A DNA stretch of 64,000 bases from Pseudoips prasinana (lineage: Eukaryota; Arthropoda; Insecta; Lepidoptera; Nolidae): contig OX621253.1 in the NCBI GenBank assembly GCA_951640165.1, positions 10,496,001-10,560,000 on the forward strand, read 5' to 3'. The translations under genes were made by a program, and so were the position numbers. Of the stretch, positions 1 through 12,100 are shown piece after piece; position 1 is the first letter of the stretch, and each line of letters starts with the position of its first letter. The notes under the pieces are model-generated. The model made no database searches, had not been told where the DNA came from, and saw only the letters and a program-made list of their open reading frames with translations.

Positions 1-141
1 TGCGTATCATGTTCTGCGTCGACTCAACTTGTCGCAGCGTCCTCGCAACAATCGCTTCGACTATGGGTCCTCTGTCGCCATGCAACAAGTGTACTTCATC
101 GATGATTAGCAACTTTACTATTGACGCTAGTTCTGTGTCAG
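1..141 (-). CDS. ASCC3: ASCC3 coding exon 10 (DEVH box), cut by the window edge
   Basis: The acceptor AG lies at 142-143; the exon then reads [18 protein letters not shown] followed by [17 protein letters not shown] to base 1. DEVH is motif II (Mg-ATP binding). The exon or gene continues outside the window. Confidence 0.92.
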
Positions 142-3100
142 CTATCAACAAAAGAGATAGGATACACTGTATTGTACACTATATACAAAATATATATACA
201 TTTAATAATTGAATAAGGTACAAAAAGCTTATCTTATTTCTATCAGCCATCTCATCCAGAAAACCTATCGTTTCCTTTCTTTCTAGATTGGACACAATTT
301 ACAAAATAAAATTGATTATTAAACAGGGTAAAATATATGCTATAAAGTTTACTAAAGTCAAAGACAAAAATTATTTATTCCGTAAAAATTTTACATTTAT
401 GTGGAATCGTAATTTATTTTTAACCCTACCGTGCAGTGCATGACGTGGCGGCTACTGAGAAACACTGCCAGAAAACTCAGTAGGAATCCTTTTTTAAAAT
501 AACATATACTTAAGATTAATTACAATTATTATTAGAAGCTTTGTTCCTGATACCGTAGTGGTGTAATTTTCTGACCAGGGTATCATGAAGAACGTAATCG
601 AACGCTTTGGATATTTTACTAAGAGTGGGCAGCTCGGAAACAGGTCGAAAATACTATAATTTCTAGATATTTCAAATATTATTTTGCTCTCTCAGTGATG
701 TTCCACTAACTTTACGACGCTATAAAAACGCTAAAGCCAAGACCTGCTAAGACGGATGGAATGCTAATACTTAGATTAAACCATTAATCATCTACATATG
801 TGCTAATTGAAGCTTATTATATTTTTTTAGAAATTAAGAGTAGCATATGATAATGAAAACATACTGGCTCCCTTTCTGGTGACAACATCCCACTTCTCGG
901 GCGTAGTGACAATCATCTGAGTTTGCTGCACTTCAGTTTTTGTCAGTTTCATGTCACCCGTCAGCTCCCGCACCGCTATACCAAGCCCGCGGAGACGCTT
1001 GCCGAAACTCGCTGTCATTTCTGAGGCCAACGCCTTCATGGGGGCGATGTATATTATCTAGAAAAAATATATATACATATATAAATTTACAAGTATTTAC
1101 TAAGGGTAAGGCAGTTTCAATACCCAGTTACAATACTGTTAGATAACATTACCGTGGTATAGGCAACCATATATTTTTTGTATTATACAGATTGATTTTC
1201 GATATAATGTGTGTCCACTAGTTAAGCACACCTCGTATAAATTATATAAACCGAGAACGATTTAACATGTTACATAGTGTGTATATTACACGTATGTTTA
1301 TTAATTTGTCTGTATATTGTGACTGCCTCGTTGGCCCAGCGGTAGCGTTTTCAACCGCAGATAACAAGGCTCTGGGTTCAAATCCCGGGTTGGGCCAAAA
1401 GTGAATTTGGGATTTCACGAATTAGGAAAAATTCTCAGTATCAGCGTCCAGTAGTATTATACCTCCGTGCCTCGGAGGGCACGTAAAGCCGTCGGTCCCG
1501 TACCTGACCTATTTTCGGTCGCTAGTCGGCCCATCGGATCATGAGAGTGATGGAATAGAAAGTGCCCCTGTGTTCGCACGCACACTTGTGCACTATAATA
1601 TGTCCCGCGCAACTGGCTAGTCTCCATTAAGACTGGCCGCCGTGGCCAACATTCAGCTAGGAGGACATTATTATACGAATCTTCTGAACTTATGCTTATA
1701 CGGAAGGCTATTTTACCGTTATTTTGTTACTAACCTTAAACTTGTTCCTCATGATAACATCATTTTCAATATGCTGCTTGATCTGATGCACCACCGTCAA
1801 CAAAGCGATGTTAGTTTTACCAGCGCCCGTCGGAGCACAGATCAGAAGATTCTCATTCGTATTGTAAGCTGTTTGGAACACAACGGATTGTATTCGGTTG
1901 AGTTCTTTGATGTTTTCGAAAGCCATTTGACCAATCTGAAAATTAAAATGTTCCCATATGTTTAGTGATGGCTGTTGTTAACTGACTGGCCTAATTGTCC
2001 TAAACTAGAGATTGTGGATAGTTAATACAAAACAGGCGGTAGTAAATAATCAAATATTTTTTACTGGCTCTGATTGTGGCACGTTTGCATAGAGTTGTGA
2101 ATTGATTATTACCAGTGATGCGAAATAGCGACCACGAGTCTAGGCGCATGATCGATCTGGGGCTCTACCGGCTAAGTCACCGAACATCATTGTCGTCAAT
2201 GGCGTTCAAATAAATAAAGGTTAAAAATGACTTAATCAATCGTTAAATCGGCTTCCATGACTTCATGTGACGACATAAATGGTGCGGAATCGATTTTCAA
2301 CGTCGAAACCGATTTAACGGTTGATTAAGTAATTTTTAACCTTTATTTATTTGAACGCCATTCACAACATCGATGTTCGGCGACTTAGCCGGTAGAGCCC
2401 CAGATCTATCATGCGCCTAGACTCGTCGTCGCTATTTCGCATCACTGTTTATTCCACCATTTAGAACAGTTATTTAGGTCATATGACTGAATATTTTAAA
2501 TGTATATATTTTTATATACAGATATACGTTATACATATGCTTAACTTGACACTTTATTGTATGACGGTAATTATTTTAAGAACGGAGCCGAGTTACAATA
2601 CTGTTAGATAACAACAACAATTATTTAAAACTGTTAAATAAATAAAACTGTTAAATAAATTTATTTATTTGAACGCCATTCACGAAAACGATGTTCAGCG
2701 ACTTAGCCGGTAGCCCCCCTGTATGTTACTTCGATTGCTAGCTTAACGCCTAGACCAACAGACCAGTCGCTTTATCAATTAACAGTTACCGTTGCATACC
2801 ACCTTTTTTAGGGTTCCGTACCCATAGGGTAAAACGGGACCCTATTACTAAGACTTCGCTGTCTGTCTGTCTGTCCGTCTTACACCAGGCTGTATCTTAT
2901 GAACCGTGATATTTAGACAGTTGAAATTTTCACAGATGATGTATTTCTGTTGCCGCTATAACAACAAATACTAAAAAACAATAAAAATATATATTTAAGG
3001 GGGCTCCCATACAACAAACGTGATTTTTTTGCTCGTTTTTATAGATAATGGTACGGAACCATTCGTGAGCGAGTCCGACTCGCACTTGGCCGGTTTTTTT

Positions 3101-6100
3101 ACCAGATTTTTATAATATTTCCGATATAAGCAAAATGTATATACAGTCGTATATAAATATTGCTTAAATCGGAAATGTTGTGGGCCTATGGATGTGTTTC
3201 TACAGATTAGTTTTTAATTCATACTTACATCATCCAATTCAGCAATAGAAACTCTCTTGTTACCAACTTCCAATGGCGACGGTTCATTTTTAGGTATGAT
3301 CACTTCTTCATATTCTTTTGTGTCTTTTCTCACTGCATTTACTGGCAGTACTAACTTTAGACCGGACACAAAACCTGTAAAAAAAAGTATATAAGATAAA
3401 ATAAATACTCGTTATTGCACACCATAGGTATATGATACATGAGAAAAGAATTACAACATAAACATGTACAAGAAATGGTCTAATCACAGTCAGCGATCTC
3501 TTCCAGACATGCTTAGGATGGACTTGGATGAGATGATGAATTTGAAAAGAGAGGCTGGTGAAAGACGTAATTAGAATATATCTGGATTTTCTTAATATTT
3601 CACGCAAGTAGCGATGATTTCATTTTTAGGGTTCCGTAGGCAATTGGCACAAAACGGAACCCTTATAGATTCGTCATGTCCGTAGGTCACAGCCACTTTT
3701 TTCCGAAACTATAAGAGCTATACTACTGAAACTTGGTAAGTAGATGTATTCTGTAAAACGCATTAAGATTTAAAAATAAATAGAAAATGAACAAAAAATT
3801 GGGGGGGTCCCCGTACATAGAATTGAAACAATTTTTTTTTTCATCGTACCTATACATGTGGGGTATCTGTGGATAGGTCTTTAAAAATAATATTGAGGTT
3901 TCTAATATCATTTTTTTCTAAACCGAAAAGTTTGCGCGAGAGACACCTCCAAAGTGGTAAAATGAGTGTCCCCTGTAACTTCTAAAATAAGAGAGTAATA
4001 AAACTAAAAAAAAATATATGATGTACATTACCATTCAAACTAACAAAGAAAATTGGTTTGAACGAGATCTAGCAAGTAGTTTTTTTTAATACGTCATAAA
4101 TCGTAAACCGCAATGTACCTTTCATTTAATCAACTGAAATACTTGCTGTTACGGAACCCTTCATCGGCGAGTCCGACTCGCACTTGGCCGGTTTTTTTAA
4201 GAACATTTCGCGCCAGTTGTAAACTTCTTTTTTTTTTTTTTAATGATCTCTGACCATATTTTATCATTTTTTAGCGATAGCAAGCATCTCCGCCAATGCT
4301 CTCTTTTTAATAAAATTTCTCTCATGTATGTATAGCTGTGCCCCGCTGGTTTACCCGCGTTAATCTTTATAAATTATACCCTGTGTCTAGGGTGTCAGCT
4401 AATTCCATGACAAATTTTATTCTAATAGCTCCAGCCGTTTCGACGTGAAGAAGTAACAAACGTACACACTCACAAACGTTCGCCTTTGTAATATTAGTGT
4501 GATAAAATCAGATCAAATTGATTTATTGCATATTACAGGTGGGAAAATGTGGTACCGATCTTATATTAAATACCTCTGTAACATACCAATGAGGAGTGCA
4601 TATTTTCTTGTATATTTTTTTTATATCAATGGAACTGTTCAACTTTAATTGATTATTGCCGTTTGCTACTCTTATATTTTATTATTGTCATATATATTAT
4701 TCTCAGATTAAAATTGGTACTCCTACTAATATTACCAACCACCGCAAACTTCTCTTGTCAGGCCTGCGGCAGGCTATGTCGCTCTCGCATCGGTTTGTTT
4801 AGCCACCAAAAGAAATGTCTCACAGACAATGCGCCGTAAATCGTCTGTAACAGACGCAAAGGCCATATATATATACTAATATTATAAATGCGAAAGTTTG
4901 TGAGTATGACTGTTTGTAACTCTTTCACGTAAAAACTACGGAGCGGATTTGATGAAACTTTCTAGTTATATAGCTTATCCAAATAACATATAGGCTGAAA
5001 CCGCGAGGCACAGCTCTGGTCAGTCTCTTATACTTCATTGTAATACAAAGGTTTATCTTGCATCAGTGTGCTGCTAGTTTCAGCTTATTGTATCACTTTT
5101 TCCTTCAAAAGTGTTTACATTAATTAAATAAATTGTTTACATAAATGGGTAAATTAAAATGTTTAAATATAATATAATAAAAATTAACTGTGGAACGAGA
5201 CTCACCACTGCTGGTGAGTCTCGTTCCACAGTTACTATCGAATAATTACTCATATTATACAAAAATATTTAAACATATTAATTAATATAAAAATTATTTA
5301 AAAAAACATATAACCGACTTTGCCTTCTCTTCACAAGCGATGAGAAAATTGAAACAGTGCTGTTTCATCGACCCATTAATGTAAACAATTTACAGAAAAC
5401 CAGTTAATGTAATATAAATCAATTTTTGACCCCTACACAAACTGCTGATATTATCGATATTTATTTATAAGTTGATGTTCTACACGATGTTCAGATCCAT
5501 AGGAAAACTAAGTTTTGTCCACTATTTATGTTACACGTTGTATAGAATAATCGCGAAACCATTCCCTATTGAATAAGAAAAAAGAAATATCGAAATCGTA
5601 GAAAAATATATTGGCAAATTGGTGACCTCCTCCTTTTTTGACTTTGGTTAAATACAAACAATAAACAATAGAAACCAGGTATACGTTTTATTGTTATTAT
5701 TATAATTAATTTCTGTAACATTTCACGGTTGTCTGAGATTTAAATCCCCGGTAAACCAAACGGCAACTTTTAGGAATTAATGAAATTACAGTTTTTGAGA
5801 AACTCACTATTATTCACAAATATATTACTTATGGCCCCCTCAAAAAATGTTTTCAGTCAATCCTCAGATTTATTGTTATATAGGTTGTATAATTAGCCCA
5901 TTATTCAACTTAAAAATTCATTATAGTTGAGATATTTAGTTCCGTAATCGCTCACTAGATGGCGTTGACTAATCCGCTGAATGGCGGTATGGTTTCGTTC
6001 ACATCGGAGACATAGGTAGTTTGCCGAAAAACGAGAACGTTAACTTTGCGCAGAGGCAATATCGTAACCAATGAGGTTAATCCGAGGTGCGATTATTGCT

Positions 6101-9100
6101 AGTTGAAAACTTTACCAATACCCCGCCGTGTGGACGTGAAATACCGTCCGCGTTGGCAATTTTTGAACGGCTGTAAAGGCCTAATAAACTATATAAAACT
6201 AACGCGTTTCACAAATTAAACTTATTACGTGAACGGTGAAGCGCATTTTTTTTAATATGTCACGTTACGCGAATTCTCCATTGTTTGTTTGACTGAACTA
6301 ATTTTAACTGAGGGAGAATGTTTTCAAAATGATCCAAATATTTTTTTTTTTAATCTGTGGAAGGCGGTTTGTATGTTTTTAAAACATTAATTATAAATAA
6401 TTAACCGACTTAAAAAAGAAGGGAAGTTATCAATTATGCTATATATTTTTTATATGTGTGTATGTACGTTAAACGATATCTCTGCTGGTTGTGAACTGAT
6501 TATGATATTTGTTTTATTATTTGATTTTCTTACAAAGACCAACATATTCTTTTTAACTTTACATTTCTTTTTGTTTGTTATATATAAGTATGTATATTAC
6601 AAATAGATTCGACATACATTTCATCATTCATTTTCATCCGATCATACATTTTTACATCCGATCAAAATTGATTAAAACAATTCGTTTTACCGTTTTATAC
6701 TAAGCATCACATTATGATAGCAATATAAATAAATACCAGCATGATTCTTGGCGTTAATAGTCGAGTCAAACACGTTAGGATATTGAACTTTAGTTTGGAA
6801 ATAAGACATCTTTTGCAGTATTGGGTCTATATTGCTCGCTGACTTTGATGACGTTGAAAATGGAACCACTGGCTTTGATAATTCTGCTAGCCTGCAAACA
6901 AATAAGAAGTGAGATAGAAGTGTATTGGAGGTAGGAAATAAAATTGCATCTTTATGCAACCAGAATGATGAATGCTTGTGTGTGCTGCTCGCCACGGTCG
7001 TGTTTTAGGCTCAAACCTCCACACAGGATTTATTTCTCTAGGGTTTTTTCTTAAATTATAATAATAGAGTATACAGCCCACATGGTAATCAGCAGTAAGT
7101 TACCGTAGTCTATGGACGCATGGGACGTTCACACGTTTCCCCTCCCCCAAAGAGATTTATGAAATTTGGGAAATAAATTCCTGTGTTGCGGGCAAAACTT
7201 AATTAATGGACAGAAAGTTAAAACTACTTGTGGGTCAAACAAATAATTGTCTTAAGGTGACTGTCTTAATTGGTGCCCCATAATTGCAGTCATAAGGAAT
7301 ACTATACCCTATTTCTCGTTGAAGATTTGGACTTCACATACAGAATATACCTTACAAGTGGGGATGATAGCTAGTCAGGCGGATTAGTACAATCAAGAGT
7401 ACTGGGTTTTGTTGCCACTTACAACACAAGCTTAGGGTGATGAAGTATTGCATTCTATGCTGAATATATAGCAAGTTCAGAGCCATTAAGGAAATATATC
7501 TCTATCACGGGGTACTTTACTGTCATACACCCAGAGTTACAACTATACACGCATGTGCATTGTAGTTCTATTGCGGGAATCAAACCCAAAACACGAGTGT
7601 CCAGAAGCAACCATGCAGCAAGAGAGGTCTGTCAGTGGTAGCAGACTAAGATGTCTTCAGGTGCCCCAGATATTTTGATGTTTAGAGAAAAGAAGACTGG
7701 AGTAAAAGTCAATTTAGTTACAATTTGATGTTCCGGCAAAAAAATTCTGAGACATGGTTTTAAGTTGGTAAAAGCTTTTGTTCCTTTTTAATTCAGTGCA
7801 GAGTAAGTTTGCTATCTTGTTCTCTCACAGGTAAAAATATATTACCTTTTAGCTCTCATCTGTGCGACATTAATCTCCTTCTCCTCTTCATCGTCATCAT
7901 CATTCCTCTTATTTTTCGCCTTCTTTTCTTCTTTCCTCACTAGTTTGGCTAACATCTTCTCTTGTTCAGACTGAACTGATACTTGGCAGAGATACTGAGG
8001 CATTTTGTTTTCGGGGAGAATTGCTGCTACTGAAAAATAGAGAAAATGGGTGATGAGAAGTGGATATGATAAAAAAAAAGTTTTTATTCACATAGACATT
8101 AAAAAAGCGCTTTTAAATAGTCAGAACATGTTTGTAGCAATACAGTTATTATTTATAGTTACTTATTATAGATATTTAGGTACACGTTATTTTATAATAG
8201 TAGTAATATTTAGCTAGCTTGTATTAAGTTGTATGTAATAATAATGTAATGGATATGTATGGTTACGCTAATGGTAAAAGTATTGTCCTGAACAATTTCA
8301 GCCATGGTGGTGAGGCTCATAGAGCATATACAGGAAAAAAATCATTAACAATATTGAGGTTATTTTCGGAATAAAACTTAATAAATTAGTGCGTCTTTGG
8401 CTTAGATAGACGTTGATAGTTTCGACTGGGCCAGGTAGATGGCGCTACAGTCAGATAATATGTTTTCCAACATTATTTTGATAATTTTTTTGTATGTGTA
8501 GGAGTGGCTCCCTGGATACTTTGGATTCACCCTGGGTATTTTTATTAATACGGTAAGTTGACATCTGCCGGGCCAGCTAGTTTTTAATGACTTCATCATC
8601 ATCATCATATCAGACGAAAGATGCCCACTGGTCAGGTCTTGCCCTGTCCACATCCAGCAGACCCGGAAAGATCATCGGTCCATCTTGTAGGGGGGGCCTG
8701 CCAACTCCTCGTTTAATAACTTACTTTCAGACAATGTTGGTCCTGGAGGTGGCGCTTTCAAACTATTAATAATATCTTGCCTATGTTCCAATATTTCTTG
8801 AATAAATTCAAATTTATCAAAGCCAAGTAACTCAAAGAGATCATTCTGCAACTCATCATTACTTCGAGGTGAGTTCAGGAAGGTTATCACTGACTGTAGG
8901 ACATCAACGCTGGACAATTCAGACTTGTTTTCAAAGAGCTCTTTCACTTTTGTTTCTAGCCAGGATTTGCCAAACTGTAAAGAAAATAAAGAAGATAAAT
9001 ACTCCATCCATACTGCACACCAATTAAACAATTAAATATAAAAACATTAAATTGTACCAGAGCATTGAATCAATGAAATCACTGAAAGATATATGAGTCT

Positions 9101-12100
9101 ATGGACAGGGATGTTTTGTTTTTGCAAACTCGATGGTCCTATTGTCAAAAATACAATAAATAAATTAATGAAACTCATTGCGTATTTATAAGATAGAAGT
9201 TGGCAATGCATAGATAATTTATTTTTTGGGAGGGAAAGTTTTCCCTCACTTAAAAAATTTATGAACTCTCTTCTAATACACGTATTAACCACCCGCCACC
9301 TAGACTCAGGACAACTATATATGGGATACACAAATAGTTGCCATGTATGGGGATCAAACCCAAGACATGAGCGCGAATTTTATCCAACCCATTTCTTTGA
9401 TATCTCAAGTTGATTGCTGCTAAGTTAGACTAGTTCATATTTTTTAACTAGAAAATAAGGGAAGTCGCGAGACAACTCCAATACAAGTAATATTAGTCAC
9501 TTAATGGGGCTGCTTCAATTTTATTTGTTTTTGTACTGCATTGAGATACAATAAACATATTTTATTTTAGTTAAGGCTATACTATATAACAAATACCTTG
9601 GGTTCCGGAGGAGCTTTAGGAACTTTTGAAGAGCCTGCAGTGTCCTGTGATTTATGCTCATTATATTTCATGGAGAAGTCATTGGCAAATGCACTGGCAG
9701 TAACTGGTTTACTTGTCAGCTTAGCCAGCCGTTTCTTGATTGCCGGTTTGTATGGTATGAAGTGAATTTCAATGTCATCTCCCCATCTAAATATGTTTTT
9801 GTTATTTTCAACTTCTTCTTTTCTTATGTAGTCCTTTGTGTTGTCATCTAGTTGCTCTGATATCAATGTTACTATCTAAAATTAAAGGGTGTATCATTAT
9901 CATCATTCCAGCCAAAAGATATCCGCTGTTGGACAAAAGCCTCCCCAAATATCTCCACAATTGTAGGTCCTCTGCTACCCACATGCAGCAGCTTGAATGT
10001 TGTCTAAGTTCAAGTTTCAAATTGAACATTACATCAAGTATATCTATAATTATAGTTTTGAATTTCAAAAAAAAGAATTCTTGATTTCAGGATAATCACA
10101 CTAATATTATATAGGCGAAAGTTTGTGAGTGTGTATGTTTGTTACTCTTTCACGCAAAAACTATCAGATGGATATTGAAACTTTGTAGTATATCTGAGTA
10201 ACACATAGGCTATAATTTATAAAGTTTAATGCAGGTAAAACCGCAGGGCACAGCTAGTTATATCTCATTTTTAATGAGTACATCCACATTAGGGAAATTG
10301 CTCCCAGGGGACTTTGCATATATGCAATTCATGGACACAAAGTACACCCAGACTTGGAACAACTATAAATGGGTCACACACATTTTGTTGGTTTATTTAT
10401 TTATTTGTATGTGTGCCTTGTCACAGTTATTTATGTTAGATTATACAAGATGTTTTATAAATAGTGGATTAAACTTAAATCAGGCTATAAATTAAAAACT
10501 ACCTTAAAACAAGTAAAACACTATATACAAACCTCACAAATCTTATTTGCAGTACTATTTAAAAGTGAACCAAATGTCTGTCGTAGTTCTGTGAGATGCT
10601 TCAGCATCACAATATCATGGTCCAAGAACATTCTGAGGCAAAGTACGGTTGCATCTTCTATGACTTCATCAGATTGGTCCTCGGTGAGAAGTTTGCACGC
10701 AACTTTTAGTTGGTCAAGGAGTTTTAATATATCTGCAGAGTTAGGTTCATTTTCTTTGATATAGTTGTAAATGTCAGAATAGGATTTAAACCTGGAACAT
10801 TTAAGGAAAATAAATTAAAATTTATAATACTGACTATGTATACAAGAATTGTAAGTCTTCCCATACATATTGTTTTGACCTAATTAGTATTGATATAATT
10901 CAAATTGTCGCATTGAACTTTTAATTAAGTGAACCATGAAAATTATTTATTTTCAATGTGCATTATAATACTTTAAGGCTCTTTTAAGACAATATTTAAG
11001 GCTCCTTTAAAACAATAAGACCCAGGTGGCTTTATTGCCTGAAGCATATACTACATTACTTAAGTGTTCATCATGTTTTTTTCTATTTTACTTGTTTATT
11101 GTGTATCAGTTTGGTAGGAGTGTGAACCAATACACAATAAACAAGTATTCAATTTATGTATGTTGAAGGGTATAAAGGCATTTAATAATAGTACTATGTT
11201 CAGTTATTTATTTGTTAACAAAGCATACATTGAGTTCTTATATAAATACATGTTTTTTGCACTTTGAACTTAGTTGCTCTTTGCAAGCATTACATATTTT
11301 AGAAGTTAAGATATTGGATTCAATATGCATTTCTTCACAAGTCCTACCTGTTTATTCATTACAAAATCATTGATTTACCCAAAATAACTGGTCTATTATG
11401 GGTAAATCAATGTATTATTAATGCTGTCAGTTTGTTATTGATAACATTTTTGTTACAAGACCTTAGTGAACCCTGAGTTGTGGTATTTAACCCATAAGAG
11501 TGTCCTCAGATAGAATAGATTTGTAAAATTACTTGTTCAGACAATTTTAATGATAGACGTTCAGAAATTCCATTCATTCCACTTGAATGTCTTTCGGTCT
11601 GTATACATTATGTTATTGAATTATATGTCATGAAAAGTAGTTGAATAACTATAATATATATTATAGGCTATCTGTTTTATTATAATTATTATGACAACTT
11701 TTTTATTTGTATGCAGACAATTACAAGTGTAGTAAAGAACCAAGTGCTGAATAAATATGATTTAATATCACTTTTTTTTAATATCAGTGGGCGACAAACT
11801 AGTAAGTGGGTCACCTGATGGTAAGCGATCACCGCCGCCCATGGACACTCGCAACACCAGAGGTGTCGCGGGTGCGTTGCCGGCCTTTAAAAGTCAGCAA
11901 ACAAATGTTGTTGACCCTTCCCCCCTGCGCAAAGAGCTCTGGCGACCTAACTCACACTCGGAAACACAACATTAAAATTATTAATGTTATTATTAAGGAG
12001 TGTCTTTCACAACAGGGGATTTTCAAGCAGAGTTAAGAGAAAAACTATTAATCTTTGAAAATCAATGAGGTTACCTTTTTTTGTGTTTTTGTTTCACCAG

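Noticed and set aside
1321..1396. tRNA gene
   Set aside because: Boxes A and B are present, but the acceptor stem does not close, the sequence continues into a SINE body, and similar heads recur at 25403, 40189 and 41818.
11787..12036. Two overlapping short frames upstream of ASCC3
   Set aside because: They are inside the GGTCACCTGATGGTAAG repeat, which recurs at 63218-63430.
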